Source: Salinimonas chungwhensis DSM 16280
GTDB taxonomy: Bacteria > Pseudomonadota > Gammaproteobacteria > Enterobacterales > Alteromonadaceae
Reading direction: 5' to 3'
Length of the DNA: 64,000 bases
NCBI RefSeq assembly: GCF_000378185.1
Contig: NZ_KB899376.1
Location: 834,357 to 898,356 of the forward strand
In this document: positions 18,267 through 28,879 of the stretch, piece after piece
Layout of the letters: each line of letters begins with the position of its first letter
Numbering within the stretch: position 1 is the stretch's first letter
Notes under the pieces: generated by a model
The model's database searches: none
What the model was told of the DNA's origin: nothing
What the model saw: the letters and a program-made list of their open reading frames with translations, nothing else
Program-made: the position numbers and the translations under genes

Positions 18267-21200
18267 CGAAAATGTGGGGCCAGCTCGCTGGTACCAATAC
18301 CACTTTTACGCATAACTTTAATTTGCGTGGGAATACGCTCTTTCATCGCTTCAATATGACTGATTACTCCGATCATTTTGCCTGATGCGTTAAGATTATC
18401 TAATGCATCTAATGCAATATCCAGGGTCTGTGTATCGAGGGTACCAAATCCTTCATCCAGAAAGAGTGAGTCAATACTGGTTTTGTGACTAACCAAATCC
18501 GACAATGCCAGCGCCAGACTAAGACTGACCAGAAAACTCTCACCACCTGACAGCGTTCTGGTATCCCGGCGTTCATCTCCCTGCCAGGTATCTAACACTG
18601 ATAATGCCAATCCTTCAGTGTCATGGCGGGTTAATTGATAACGACCATGCAAACGGCTCAGTTGGCGGTTAGCAAGGTGAACCAGATTATCCAGCGTTAG
18701 GCCCTGGGCAAATTTGCGAAACTTATCGCCACTGGCGGAGCCAATCAGCCCGTGTAAATAGCTTAAATCATCAAATTGTTGCTGTTGCTGCTCAATATCA
18801 CGAAGAAGCGTCTGGTGTCGCTCACGCTGCGCCTGATCAGAAGCCAGTTGCTGCCCTATTTGTCCTTTTTGCTGTACCAAATACTCTTTTTCCCGCTGCA
18901 CATTTTCAAGTTCGCCGTGCACTGCTTCATAGCTTATGCGCTGGAAATCCTGAGCTTGAGGATGAGCCAGCACATCTTTTACATTTTGAGTAGCCTGTTC
19001 AAGCAATGTATTGGCCTTTGCCAGTGCTTCATCCTGTTGAGTTTGCATCTGACTTAACCGCTGCTGCTCATCCTCTCCAAGTAAGGCATCTAAAAACTGC
19101 TGTGCTTCGTCAAACGGGCTGGCCGCGAGATTTTGCTGCCATTCTGTATACGCTGCATCATACGCGCGTCTGAGCGACTCCTCGCGCCTGGAAAGTAAAT
19201 TACGCGTAGTTTCAAGTTCTGTGGTACGCCGGCTTGTCGCTTGTTGCGTTGTTAAGCACTGCTTGTAAGCTGTCTCCGCCTTCTCTCGCTGCGCTCGCCA
19301 GTAGGCACGTCTTTTTGCAACAACATTATCTGCAAACAACGCGTGTCGGTTATCGCAGGCCACTGCATGGTCCTGTTCTTTGTGGCCTAACTGAGATTGC
19401 GCATCCTGCAGTTGCTCCGCCAAATCATGGCATCGTCCGGTTGCATTTTTCTGCTCATGCTCGCTGTCACTTAATACCCTGTTTAACTCTGACAACCTGG
19501 CTTGCGCTTGCTCGTACTTAGTTAGTTGATGTTGCTGCGCGGCCAGCCAGTCACTGAGCGCGTCTTCAGCCACATCAAATCCAGTTTCCTTTATCTGGCG
19601 CATGAGCGCCGCGGTCGTATCACTTTGTTCTGTGATTAAATGAGTTATTGATTTACTGAGATCATCAAGTGATCTCTGCAGATGTTCATGTTTTTCTTCG
19701 TTAAACAACCTCTGGTTTGCGGCAGACTGCCACTGGCTGTGTGATTTTTCAGCATCTCTTAGCGCCTGATTACATTGCGTATCCAGTGCAGCACGCGCAT
19801 GCAAAAGCCCATTGCAGTGGGTGATTTTTTCATTTTGTTCTTGTTCTATAGCTGCCAACACGTGCTCTTGATTTTCGTCATCTGATTTTTTTGCCACACC
19901 GAGTGTTTGCAGGGCCTTTTGCCAGCGGCTCTGAGCCTGAATACGATCATCGGCGAGTTGTTGATACTGACGCTGACTTTGCTGTTGTTCAAGGCGTGCT
20001 GAATCAATACGTTCGCGAACCTCCCTGCCCTGCTCTTCAAGTTCAGCAAGCGACTTTTCAGCAGCAGTTTTTCGCGCTACCGTTTCTGGCATATCCACCT
20101 GCGGCAACTCTGAATGTGTTGTTGAACCGCACAACGGACATGCATCGCCGGACTCAAGCTGTTGGCGATACTGAACCAATAATTGTTCCTGACTAACCAG
20201 CGCAGTGAGATCATCCACCAATTGCTTTTGTTCCCGGTACCTGGCTCTAAGCTGTTCGCGTTGTTCAATCAGACTCTGCAGTGCTTGCTGGTTCTGGGCC
20301 TCGCTTTGCTCTGCCTGTTGCTGCTGTGACAACAGTTGCGTAGACAATGCCGCCGCAGCCCTGGCCTCTTCAATCAGCGGCCACTGCTGGTTTAGCTGGT
20401 CCAGTCGTGCCAGGATGTCAGCGTGCTCACCGTGCTCTTTTTTATGCACGTAAAGCGCTTGCCTGGCGCTTTGTGCTGCAGCCTGAGTTTGATCGTGAGC
20501 GACCTTCAGACTGGCTTCCGATTGCTGTAGTTGCGCCATATTCTGGCCAAGTGACGCCTGCTCCTGCTGCACGTTTTCGCGTTTTTTTTGTAACTGGCTG
20601 ATCTCTTTGTAGCGTTCATCAAGTTGCTTTAGCTGAACCTGCCAGCCAGCGAGTTTTTTACTCACCTCAGCCATTGAAGCGTGCTCGCTGACATAATCAT
20701 TTAACTGCTTGTGTTCCTTTGCCTGCTCAGCAATTTTTACCTTCAGTGCCGCTGCCTTCTCCTGAAAGTCAGCAAGTTTTTGCTCGAGCGAGGAAATAAC
20801 CTGTCTCTTTTCCGCTATATTTGCTTCCAGCGATGCGATTTTTTCATCCAGCGGCAGAATCTGCGTAGTAATAAGTGTTTCTTCTTCTTCCGACTGCCGG
20901 TTTATTTCCTGGCGGTGCTGCTCTGCCTGTGCAAGCTCTTCAGAATGCTGGTCGAGGGACGTGGTGGCAGCAGTAAACTCTGTTTTTTTGTTTGCTAGCT
21001 CCGTCGCATTGTGTTGGCGCTCTTGCTCAATATTTTTCCATGCCTGCCAGATGCTGCGTAATTTTTCGGCCGGAACATTTTGTTGCAGACGGTCACGTTC
21101 AGATTTATAACGGGCGATTTGCTCATTAGCGGAATGAAGGTCTTGCTGCGCTTTAACCACTTGTTGCTGAGCACTGTCGTGCTGTTGCCACCAACGTTTG

Positions 21201-21934
21201 TGCAGTTCATAAAAATTAGCTGACGCATCTAGCTCGGCCAGACGACGTTGAATATCAGTAAGCGTGTTATCCAACGCCTGTTGTTGTTCAGGGGCTAATA
21301 AGTCAACGCTATCGGCCCGGGCACTGAGCTCACGTAGCGTGTTTTTTGCTTCACTGTGCTGTTCGTGCACGGCCCGGGAGATACGGGCGTAAATTTCGGT
21401 GCCGGTGAGCTCTTCGAGCAACTCTGCCCGTTCAGCCTCGTTGGCATTTAAAAAGGCAGCAAAATCCCCCTGGGACAACATCATTGATTTGGTAAAGCGC
21501 CCAAAATTGAGACCGGTCAGTTGCTCTGTAGCCTCGATTTTTTGCCGAACCTGCGTCGCCAGAATTTTACCACTGCTGACCTCTGCCAATTCGACATCAG
21601 CCTGCTGCAGATTACCGTCAGGTTTTCCTCTCGCCCTGCGCATGCTCCAGAATGCACGGTAGGCTTTATTCTTTACCTCAAATTCCACTTCGGCCAGACA
21701 CTCCGCGCAACCGCGCGTCATTATCTGGTTTGATGACACGGAGATTTGTCCCAGCCGGGGCGTTTGGTGATACAAAGCCAGGCAAATCGCATCCAGTAGC
21801 GTGGTTTTACCGGCACCGGTCTGGCCGGTAATCGCAAACAGCCCGTTAGCAGTAAAGTCTGGATGCGTAAAATCAATTTTCCACTCGCCTTTTAAAGAAT
21901 TAAGGTTTTTAAGCCGCAGGGATAAGATTTTCAT
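18242..21934 (-). CDS. sbcC: SbcC, ATPase subunit of the SbcCD nuclease
   Basis: 1230 residues, a Rad50-like SMC protein. Walker [10 protein letters not shown] lies near residue 37; long coiled coils flank a zinc hook CPLCG near residue 600; the C-terminal half carries the signature [16 protein letters not shown] and Walker [13 protein letters not shown]. With SbcD it cleaves hairpins and palindromic DNA and processes blocked ends. The start codon overlaps the sbcD stop by four bases, showing translational coupling. Length is somewhat above E. coli SbcC (about 1050), mostly from coiled coil. Confidence 0.97.
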   Translation of the reverse strand: MKILSLRLKNLNSLKGEWKIDFTHPDFTANGLFAITGQTGAGKTTLLDAICLALYHQTPRLGQISVSSNQIMTRGCAECLAEVEFEVKNKAYRAFWSMRRARGKPDGNLQQADVELAEVSSGKILATQVRQKIEATEQLTGLNFGRFTKSMMLSQGDFAAFLNANEAERAELLEELTGTEIYARISRAVHEQHSEAKNTLRELSARADSVDLLAPEQQQALDNTLTDIQRRLAELDASANFYELHKRWWQQHDSAQQQVVKAQQDLHSANEQIARYKSERDRLQQNVPAEKLRSIWQAWKNIEQERQHNATELANKKTEFTAATTSLDQHSEELAQAEQHRQEINRQSEEEETLITTQILPLDEKIASLEANIAEKRQVISSLEQKLADFQEKAAALKVKIAEQAKEHKQLNDYVSEHASMAEVSKKLAGWQVQLKQLDERYKEISQLQKKRENVQQEQASLGQNMAQLQQSEASLKVAHDQTQAAAQSARQALYVHKKEHGEHADILARLDQLNQQWPLIEEARAAAALSTQLLSQQQQAEQSEAQNQQALQSLIEQREQLRARYREQKQLVDDLTALVSQEQLLVQYRQQLESGDACPLCGSTTHSELPQVDMPETVARKTAAEKSLAELEEQGREVRERIDSARLEQQQSQRQYQQLADDRIQAQSRWQKALQTLGVAKKSDDENQEHVLAAIEQEQNEKITHCNGLLHARAALDTQCNQALRDAEKSHSQWQSAANQRLFNEEKHEHLQRSLDDLSKSITHLITEQSDTTAALMRQIKETGFDVAEDALSDWLAAQQHQLTKYEQAQARLSELNRVLSDSEHEQKNATGRCHDLAEQLQDAQSQLGHKEQDHAVACDNRHALFADNVVAKRRAYWRAQREKAETAYKQCLTTQQATSRRTTELETTRNLLSRREESLRRAYDAAYTEWQQNLAASPFDEAQQFLDALLGEDEQQRLSQMQTQQDEALAKANTLLEQATQNVKDVLAHPQAQDFQRISYEAVHGELENVQREKEYLVQQKGQIGQQLASDQAQRERHQTLLRDIEQQQQQFDDLSYLHGLIGSASGDKFRKFAQGLTLDNLVHLANRQLSRLHGRYQLTRHDTEGLALSVLDTWQGDERRDTRTLSGGESFLVSLSLALALSDLVSHKTSIDSLFLDEGFGTLDTQTLDIALDALDNLNASGKMIGVISHIEAMKERIPTQIKVMRKSGIGTSELAPHFRYVPDAPA

Positions 21935-23166
21935 TGTGCGTCATCCTGTGGGTGCCTGATGGCTTCACAGATGACATCAAACTGCTGCTCCAGCCGTTGT
22001 TTACGCAACTGTCCGGCGGCAGTGTCGTCAAACTCTTCTAATGCCAGTCTGCGGGCAAATACCTGTTTTGGGCTCAGCTCGCTAAGGGTCTCTGTGGTCT
22101 GGGTGCGTAGTGTATCGGCCTGGCGGTTGCGGGCTCGGCGCAGCTGCAGCACTTCAACATTCAGTCCGTCTGTCATGGTTGCAATGCGCTGCTGCAAGTC
22201 GCTCAGATAACCCTGCGTAGTAACTTCAAGACTCAGCCACACGGTTTGTTCGGTCTGCTCATAACTGGCCAGCTCACTGGCCAGCTCTTCCAGTGAGCCA
22301 CTGTGGCAGGCCATAGGCTGAAATATCGGAACGTCAATCGGATTGATATGGGCGGCGGCGTCCCCGGCAAATTCAACCAGTATTATCTGTTTTCGATGTT
22401 TAAGTTCATCGAAACTCAGTGGTATGGGCGAGCCGCTGTAACGGATTGATTCTGATTTTGCGACTTTTTGCGGCCGGTGAATATGACCCAGAGCAATATA
22501 ATCAGCAGGCGGGAAACCCTCTGCGGCAAAACCTTCCAGAGTACCGATATAAATGTCTCTAACACTGTCTGACTGGCTTACCCCCAGAGCAGTCAAATGT
22601 CCGGTGGCAATGATGGGTAACGGCTTACCCAGATGTTGGCGAATTTCAAGCGCATGTTGATAAACCGTGTCATAGTGCGCAGCAATCGCCTCGCCCAGTG
22701 CCCGACGTTTATCTGTGCCGGTATCACCAGCCTGACTCTGCAAAACATCTCTTGGCCGGATAAAAGGTACAGCACAAATAATGGCCCCGGGCTCTGATCG
22801 GCGGTTGTTTATGGTAAGCACCTGTTCCTGTAAGCTGATGCCGGTGCTGGCAATAACATGAGTATTAAGGCAGGACAAAAGCTGTCGTGACTCGTTGAGC
22901 ACCGATACCGCATCATGATTTCCGCCCAGTACCACAAGCTCACACCCGGCGTGCTGCAAATCCACCACAAACTGATTATATAACTGGCGAGCATAACTGG
23001 GTGGTGTACCGGTATCAAAAATATCCCCGGCGACAATAATTAAATCAACCTGCTCTTGCTCAGCCACGCTTAGCAGCCACTGCAAAAATGCCTCATGTTC
23101 ATCTTTGCGTGTTTTGGTAAAGAATGTCTGTCCCAGATGCCAGTCAGACGTATGCAGAATTTTCAA
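21931..23166 (-). CDS. sbcD: SbcD, nuclease subunit of the SbcCD complex
   Basis: 411 residues, an Mre11-like metallophosphoesterase. Metal motifs: LHTSDWHLGQ (residues 4-13), VAGDIFDTG, LGGNHDAVS, ATGHLTALG and ALGHIHRPQK. It supplies exo- and endonuclease activity driven by SbcC ATP hydrolysis. The start is TTG (MKILHTSDWH), chosen because AAGGAG lies seven bases upstream and the family begins exactly there; a longer open frame upstream is not supported. It is first in the sbcDC operon. Confidence 0.95.
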   Translation of the reverse strand: MKILHTSDWHLGQTFFTKTRKDEHEAFLQWLLSVAEQEQVDLIIVAGDIFDTGTPPSYARQLYNQFVVDLQHAGCELVVLGGNHDAVSVLNESRQLLSCLNTHVIASTGISLQEQVLTINNRRSEPGAIICAVPFIRPRDVLQSQAGDTGTDKRRALGEAIAAHYDTVYQHALEIRQHLGKPLPIIATGHLTALGVSQSDSVRDIYIGTLEGFAAEGFPPADYIALGHIHRPQKVAKSESIRYSGSPIPLSFDELKHRKQIILVEFAGDAAAHINPIDVPIFQPMACHSGSLEELASELASYEQTEQTVWLSLEVTTQGYLSDLQQRIATMTDGLNVEVLQLRRARNRQADTLRTQTTETLSELSPKQVFARRLALEEFDDTAAGQLRKQRLEQQFDVICEAIRHPQDDAQ

Positions 23167-23378
23167 ACAACCACTCCTTAAGATAGTCAGACGGGTGACC
23201 TGGAACGCAGCCAGGGGCACAAGAATGTAGCTGATTTTCAGCCAAAATTTAAGTGTTGCCTACAGCATAAGTCAGTTCTGGGTGATACCGCTGTCTGTTC
23301 ACGTCTACGACCAGGGTCGCATTGTGGGGTCGCAGGCAGGGCCATAGACTGGCCACACTTAATTAATCAGAGGTCGAT

Positions 23379-24845
23379 ATGTCACAGGAAAGTTTGGCCA
23401 GCTATGCCAGCCAGCGTAAACCAAGATCTGCATTTGCTTCTCGTAATGAATATTTGGAGCACGAGCTGCAGGTAATGTCTCCCAAACGCTGGCGTCCAAA
23501 CCTGCCCCTTAGAGATTACCGCTTTGAATGGGAAGACCTGGTACCCGGTATGGCCGCTACTATTGGCAAGATTGTAATGGTGGCAGCGATTGTCGGAGCC
23601 TTTGCCGCGCCGCTTGGGCTTACGCCTGATTTTGTCATAGAAAATGTTCGGTTCGAGTTAATTATCGCAGCGGTATTGTTTGTCATTCTTATTTCAGGCT
23701 GTTTAAACCCCTCAGCGAATCTGGCGGGTACTCACGGCCCGCTTATTCCCCTGGTCCCTGTCATCGTCGCCTCGGGCGGGCACCCTATGGCCCTGGGATT
23801 GTTGATCGGCCTATTTGGTTTTTTGCTCGGCATTACCAAAGGCGGCAGTTTACTTGCCCGACTAACCAGCAACGGTGTGTGTGGCGGTTTGCTTCTTTAC
23901 CTGGGTTTCATCGGTATTATTGGCCAGGTTGAAAAGCTGTTTACCTGGGCGGAAAGTTTCGAAATGGGATACCTGGCATTTGTCGTACTGGTTGCCACTA
24001 TCGTTATGTATGCCTGGCTGGAACATATTCAAAAACGCTGGCTGGCTATACCGCTTGGAGCAGGCATGGCCGCAACAATAGCGCTGTTAATGGGGGCGCC
24101 TTTTGAATTTACCACTCAGCCGGGAATTCCTAATATGAACCCGGCCTATTGGTGGGGAGAGAGCACTGGCTGGCAGTTAGGATGGCCAGAATGGTCGCAT
24201 TTTGTGGCGGTATTGCCTTTTGCTGTGCTGGCCGTAGCAATGTGGTCGCCGGACTTTCTTGGCCACCAGGTTTTTCAGAAAATCAGCTACCCGTCAAACA
24301 CCGATCGTGTGCGCATGAATATTGACGACACCATGATGGCAGCATCCAGCCGCCAGGCTGTTGGCAGCCTTCTTGGTGGCGGAAATATAGCGTCTTCGTG
24401 GGGAACCTATATTATCCCGGCATCTATCGCACGCCGCCCAATTCCAGCCGGCGCAGTAGTGACAGGGGTTCTTTGCATTATCGCGGCTATCTGGGGCTAT
24501 CCTATGGACTTAGCCGTCTGGCCGCCGGTACTCAGTGTGGCATTACTGGTTGGTGTATTTCTGCCACTGATGGAGGCTGGCATGCAAATGACCCGTGAAG
24601 GAAAAACGACGCAGTCCGCAGCATTGGTGGTCATTTCTTCAGCACTGGTAAACCCGGTGTTCGGCTGGTCGTTTGCGATGTTGCTGGACAACGCTGGTCT
24701 TGTAGGTTGTAAAGACAGAGCAGAAGAGCTGGGCAAAGGTGGGCGCTGGATAATTCCAGGCATTGCGTTTCTGGTGTTATGTGCTGTGATGGCGATCATC
24801 GGCATGTTTCCAGGCGTTCCTGCTCTGGTTGCTACATTCCGTTAG
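23379..24845 (+). CDS. Polytopic membrane protein, probable DUF3360-type permease
   Basis: 488 residues with a 45-residue cytosolic N-terminus and about twelve hydrophobic helices. Features include a conserved-looking NPSANLAGTHGPLIPLVPVI stretch near helices 3-4 and GNIASSWGTYIIPASIARRP near residue 335, reminiscent of SLC26/UraA-type half-helix regions. I think it belongs to the DUF3360 family, whose substrate is not known to me; that assignment is from memory of the sequence style. It is transcribed alone and followed by a 17-bp perfect inverted repeat. Confidence 0.75.
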   Translation: MSQESLASYASQRKPRSAFASRNEYLEHELQVMSPKRWRPNLPLRDYRFEWEDLVPGMAATIGKIVMVAAIVGAFAAPLGLTPDFVIENVRFELIIAAVLFVILISGCLNPSANLAGTHGPLIPLVPVIVASGGHPMALGLLIGLFGFLLGITKGGSLLARLTSNGVCGGLLLYLGFIGIIGQVEKLFTWAESFEMGYLAFVVLVATIVMYAWLEHIQKRWLAIPLGAGMAATIALLMGAPFEFTTQPGIPNMNPAYWWGESTGWQLGWPEWSHFVAVLPFAVLAVAMWSPDFLGHQVFQKISYPSNTDRVRMNIDDTMMAASSRQAVGSLLGGGNIASSWGTYIIPASIARRPIPAGAVVTGVLCIIAAIWGYPMDLAVWPPVLSVALLVGVFLPLMEAGMQMTREGKTTQSAALVVISSALVNPVFGWSFAMLLDNAGLVGCKDRAEELGKGGRWIIPGIAFLVLCAVMAIIGMFPGVPALVATFR

Positions 24846-24854
24846 GCTATCAGT

Positions 24855-24898
24855 AGCCAGCGTATTACCTGGTTGCGATGACAGGTAATACGCTGGCT
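24855..24898 (+). terminator. Long perfect hairpin after the DUF3360-type gene
   Basis: 17-bp perfect arms (AGCCAGCGTATTACCTG and its complement) around a 10-nt loop, starting ten bases after the stop codon. No T-run follows, so it is an atypical terminator or an mRNA 3'-end protecting hairpin. Confidence 0.6.
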
Positions 24899-25086
24899 GC
24901 TAAACCCACAAAGCAAATGTCGACTAATACTTTTTTGTTGTTCAAAAATTTTACAGTTGAGTGATTTTAGTTATCTGCTCATTTTCCAACCTACCGAAAA
25001 GTATTACTTTTATTTAATGGTTCACTTTATGCTTAGTGCTTACTCGCTGTAAGACGTACCTCAACATTATACAATGGAGTTAACGC

Positions 25087-25857
25087 ATGAAAGTAATCAA
25101 TAAAAAAGTAGTATGTGCAGCGGTGGCGCTAATACTATCGGGGGCAACACAGGCTGAGATGATGTGGAGCGGCACCGGGAATTTCGGCACAACTACAGCT
25201 AATGGTGACATTAGCGCCTCACCGGAGGGCGGAGAGTTTGGGTATGTATCCACCAATGGCGGTGTCGATCAGACGGGCCTGGGATTAGGGGGGGAAACCG
25301 ACGGCTCTACCATGATGTCCGGAGCATTTGATGTTGAAGCGGGTGATGAACTGAGCTTTTTCTTCAACTATATCACCTCTGACGGGGCCGGTTTCGCCGA
25401 TTATGCGTGGGCACAATTGCTTACCGATACAGGCGATTTAGTGGCGACACTCTTTACTGCACGTTCTACGCCCGAGGGCAATACAGTGCCAGGCTTTGAG
25501 CTGCCTGAACCTACAGCTACCCTTAATCCGACTGAAGTTACCATTATAGACAATGCTACTATGTTTTCTGAACTGGGGGGCAATAGTGGCAGCTGCTTCG
25601 ATGATGGATGTGGCAATACAGGGTGGGTAGAATCGTTTTACACCATTGGCGAAGCAGGTAGCTATATCTTGTCACTGGGCGTAACTAACTGGGATGACCA
25701 GAGTTTTGACTCGGCGCTTTTGTTCGATAATATTGAAATCAATGATGAAGAGATTAATCCGCCGAATGTCTCCGTTCCGGCACCTGCTTCAGCGCTACTG
25801 TTAACAGGCGCGCTGTTTGGTCTTGTTGCAAGACGCAGAACCAGACAGTTATCCTGA
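25087..25857 (+). CDS. PEP-CTERM-type exported surface protein
   Basis: 256 residues. The signal peptide MKVINKKVVCAAVALILSGA is cut near TQAE. The body is Gly/Asp/Thr-rich and beta-like, with two Cys close together (SCFDDGCG). The C-terminus has the sorting signal: VPAPAS, a hydrophobic helix LLLTGALFGLVA, and a basic tail RRRTRQ. Such proteins are processed by exosortase (EpsH/XrtA) and often accompany exopolysaccharide export. No exosortase gene is in the window. The body resembles choice-of-anchor PEP-CTERM families; function is unknown. Confidence 0.88.
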   Translation: MKVINKKVVCAAVALILSGATQAEMMWSGTGNFGTTTANGDISASPEGGEFGYVSTNGGVDQTGLGLGGETDGSTMMSGAFDVEAGDELSFFFNYITSDGAGFADYAWAQLLTDTGDLVATLFTARSTPEGNTVPGFELPEPTATLNPTEVTIIDNATMFSELGGNSGSCFDDGCGNTGWVESFYTIGEAGSYILSLGVTNWDDQSFDSALLFDNIEINDEEINPPNVSVPAPASALLLTGALFGLVARRRTRQLS

Positions 25858-25886
25858 TTAAGGTGAGGATTTTCAGATACGGTTAT

Positions 25887-25924
25887 TTTACGGGCACACT
25901 GGGTTAATCCGGTATGCCCGTAAA
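25887..25924. terminator. Inverted repeat between convergent PEP-CTERM and BCCT genes
   Basis: TTTACGGGCA pairs with TGCCCGTAAA across an 18-nt loop. It lies between two convergent stop codons and is probably a shared terminator, although T-runs are short. Confidence 0.6.
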
Positions 25925-25930
25925 TGACTG

Positions 25931-27457
25931 TTATTTTTGATCTTTACCCTGATCCTTCCGCAAGGCTTTAATTAAAGCAAAGCAGGCCAGTACAAGGACA
26001 AGTGACATCACTGCTCCCATGGATATGGATGCATTTTGTATCGCACTGAGCCCTCCTACAAATAACAATGTTGCGGCGACAGCGCCTTCAGACACAGCCC
26101 AGAATACGCGCTGAGGTTTGGCTGGATTTGGATGACCACCCGAAGTAACCATGTCATCGACAAAAGACCCCGAATCAGACGACGTGATGAAAAACACCAT
26201 TATTGCAAGCGTTGCCCAAATTAGCGTTATACTGGCTAAAGGGAGGTCTTGTAATAATGCGTGCAAAGAAAAACCTACGTCATTGTCAACAACCTGCGCA
26301 ATCTCAGAACCGTTCATCTGCGCGTGTAACGCGGTACCGCCAAAAGTTGAAAACCAGAAAAAAGTGAAGACGCTCGGCAGTAGTAATACATAGAATACAA
26401 ACTCACCTATGGTTCGCCCCTTAGATATTCGGGCGATAAAAATTCCGACAAAAGGCGACCACGATATCCACCATCCCCAATAGTAATAGGTCCAGGTAGC
26501 CTGCCAGTCGCTATCTTCGGAAAATGAATCAAATAAACTCATTTGTGGGAGATATTGAAAATACTCTACTAAACTAGTGGAGAAGACCTGCAAAATAAAC
26601 CACGTCGGCCCAACAACAAAAACAAATAATAATAAAACAAGTGTAAGAATGAGATTAAACTGGCTAAGTCGTCTTATCCCCTGCTTTAGGCCTACCACAA
26701 CTGAAATTGTGGCGATTAACGTAATAATACCAATCAAGCTAATCTGAGTCATTTTATCAGTAGGTAAATCCGAAAAACTGCTCATCCCGGAATTAACCTG
26801 CATTGCGCCCAGTCCAAGCGATGTCGATACACCTAACAGTGTTCCAACGACACACAGGATATCGATAGCATGCCCTGCGCCACCTTCCATAATCTTACGG
26901 CCGAACAGTGGATACAAAATAGCGCGTGGAGCAAGGGGTAATTTATGCCGGAAATGAAAGTAAGATAAGGCTACCCCAAGAATAATGTAAATTGCCCAGG
27001 GATGAAGTCCCCAATGAAAAAAGCTGTAACGCATTGCTTCTCCCATGGCCTCCTGGGTTTCTGCCTGAGCAAAAGGCGGAGAAGTATAATGGGTGATAGG
27101 CTCAGCGACACCCCAAAAAACAATACCTACCCCCATACCTGCACTAAATAACATGCATAGCCAGGAGAAAGTTGAATAATCAGGTTTTGAATCCGGGGGG
27201 CCAAGCTTAACGTTTCGATACGGCCCTAAACCCAGCCATATGGTAAAAAGTAAAAAACCTGAAGTAATGACCATGTAGTAACTGCCCAGATTGGTACTTA
27301 CCCACTTCTGTGCGGTTTCGAAAACGTCAGCAGACGTGTCTGTAAAAAAACCGCCAAAAATACAAAAAACCACGACAACAAAAGCCGATCCGAAAAATAC
27401 AGCCGGTTCCATCCGGGCTGTTATTTTCTCCCAGAAATTACTTAATGTTTTTTCCAT
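25931..27457 (-). CDS. BCCT-family betaine/carnitine/choline transporter
   Basis: 508 residues with twelve predicted transmembrane helices. Family motifs are clear: GMGVGIVFWGVAEPITHY near residue 90, GLHPWAIYIILG, and the WTYYYWGWWISWSPFVGIFI region with the substrate-box tryptophans, followed by ARISKGRTIGEF. BCCT proteins import quaternary ammonium osmolytes with Na+ or H+. The C-terminal tail is short (ALRKDQGKDQK), lacking the long osmosensing tail of BetP. In a marine bacterium an osmolyte or DMSP-type substrate is plausible but not shown. Confidence 0.94.
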   Translation of the reverse strand: MEKTLSNFWEKITARMEPAVFFGSAFVVVVFCIFGGFFTDTSADVFETAQKWVSTNLGSYYMVITSGFLLFTIWLGLGPYRNVKLGPPDSKPDYSTFSWLCMLFSAGMGVGIVFWGVAEPITHYTSPPFAQAETQEAMGEAMRYSFFHWGLHPWAIYIILGVALSYFHFRHKLPLAPRAILYPLFGRKIMEGGAGHAIDILCVVGTLLGVSTSLGLGAMQVNSGMSSFSDLPTDKMTQISLIGIITLIATISVVVGLKQGIRRLSQFNLILTLVLLLFVFVVGPTWFILQVFSTSLVEYFQYLPQMSLFDSFSEDSDWQATWTYYYWGWWISWSPFVGIFIARISKGRTIGEFVFYVLLLPSVFTFFWFSTFGGTALHAQMNGSEIAQVVDNDVGFSLHALLQDLPLASITLIWATLAIMVFFITSSDSGSFVDDMVTSGGHPNPAKPQRVFWAVSEGAVAATLLFVGGLSAIQNASISMGAVMSLVLVLACFALIKALRKDQGKDQK

Positions 27458-28465
27458 TTCTTTTCCAATAATTCATCATGTTTATATGATAAACACACTT
27501 CAACAGCAAAATACAGCAAGCTTAATTTTACGAGCTCTTTGACATTTCAAATATACGCTAAATTAAACGTATACGCTGACGTCAGGGCAGCAATCGGCCC
27601 GCCATGCATTAAGACTCGTTATCAACTCCTTTACAAGACATCAAATAAACAGACGGAAATTCTCCGTCGAAACAGAAGTTAACAACGCTGTATACAAAAA
27701 TAAGACTGCATCTATTGTTACTAATAACTATTTGCTGTTACTTTTTTCAGATAGAAAAAATTATTTTCCTATTATGATTTTTACTATATTTCTACGCATA
27801 AATTTTACATCTTATAACGAAAAGCATAGGAATAAGTCTTCATCTTCTTTATTGATTCAAAAAATTGGAATATTTTCTAATTTTTTACAGAATAAAATCG
27901 TAATAAATAGGCAGACCAGTGTTGCTTATAAAATATCGAGAAACCGTACCGTGAAATAATTGAGTATTGGTATTAGATCAAATTTTTAAGGGTGAATTTA
28001 GATCGCAAGCGCACTATTGTTATTTGGTGAAAATAAGAACACAGGCGATGGAGACAATCTGGAATCGTTAAAACGCTTCAACCAGCCGATGAAAGAGCAA
28101 TGATGAAAGCTAGCAACCAATTGATAGGGTTTCAGTTAGCAACGGATCAAAAAGTGAATTGAGCAGCACCACTGTTTAAGTGGTTGCAAGATTGCTGTAG
28201 CAACGTTTTGGAATAGTCACAACCTGACTTTCACACGAAATAAGATGAGAAGCTAAATCCGATGTAACTCCACCAGACAACAGGACCTTTAGATGCATAT
28301 TGGCAAGTGTTGATGTTGAGAAATAGCTTAATTCTGGATAAGGATTGCTACAGGGGTACGAAAAAATACTTACCAGGGCAGTATTTGAATACTGTTAGCA
28401 ATTTTAAGAATGGACAATAGAATTTGCCAGATAAGGCTTTGGGTGTCACTTCGAAGAAGAGAAGT
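27458..28465. other. 1 kb AT-rich region without a supported gene
   Basis: From the BCCT start to the 3' end of tRNA-Pro I find no gene with both a ribosome site and a plausible protein. A 75-codon plus-strand frame at 27732-27959 is low-complexity, Ile/Phe/Asn/Ser-rich and probably random. The stretch 27700-27960 is markedly richer in A/T than neighbouring genes. A consensus-like TTGACA (27539-27544) with a weak -10 ATTAAA points rightward into it. The region sits at the 3' end of a tRNA, a usual integration target, but I see no integrase remnant or duplicate of the tRNA end. Confidence 0.55.
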
Positions 28466-28542
28466 TGGTCGGTGTGAGAGGATTTGAACCTCCGACCCCT
28501 GACACCCCATGACAGTGCGCTACCAAGCTGCGCCACACACCG
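28466..28542 (-). tRNA. proL: tRNA-Pro (anticodon GGG)
   Basis: 77 nt including an encoded CCA. The acceptor stem CGGTGTG / CACACCG, D-arm GGCGCAGCTTGGTAGCGC, anticodon loop ATGGGGT (anticodon GGG), and T-arm GGAGGTTCAAATCCTC are all present. It closely matches E. coli ProL, including the T-T opposition in the anticodon stem. It reads codons CCC/CCU. A short open frame across it on the same strand is a shadow. Confidence 0.97.
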
Positions 28543-28558
28543 ACCGAAAGAGCGGACA

Positions 28559-28586
28559 AGTTTACTCATTTTTTTATTAAATGCAA
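28559..28586 (-). promoter_or_regulatory. Sigma-70 promoter of tRNA-Pro
   Basis: TTGCAT (28581-28586) and TAAACT (28559-28564) with a 16-bp spacer, followed by a GC-containing discriminator TGTCCGC typical of growth-rate-controlled stable-RNA promoters. The -10 box ends about 16 bases from the mature tRNA 5' end. Confidence 0.65.
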
Positions 28587-28879
28587 CGTGAAACCTATAA
28601 AAATAGCCTGACTGTTAACTGTTTGCCTGAATAATCATCAGATAGGTTCTCAAAAATACTCTCAGAAAACTTTGATGGTCAATTCTCGCTCTGCCCTGGC
28701 CTTTCATTATATTTATTACGGTACATTTTAACTCGTTGTAACCCGCCACATTACTATCGCCCCAGATCAGCTACGCATAGAGTCAAAACACGTCTAAGGT
28801 TCAGTTATATTCCGGAAGATCTTTAGTAAACTGATAAAGCGTTGCACAGGGCCGCGCATAACAACAAAGGATTACAATT

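Noticed and set aside
18776-21733. Plus-strand open frames inside sbcC
   Set aside because: Shadows of the coiled-coil coding sequence, with no ribosome sites or homology.
27732-27959. 75-codon frame in the AT-rich gap
   Set aside because: No Shine-Dalgarno site, random low-complexity composition and no recognisable motif.
28466-28542. Attachment-site duplication at the tRNA-Pro 3' end
   Set aside because: No second copy of the tRNA 3' sequence and no integrase gene were found in the neighbouring gap.
28348-28569. 73-codon minus-strand frame
   Set aside because: It runs straight through tRNA-Pro; the tRNA explains the sequence.
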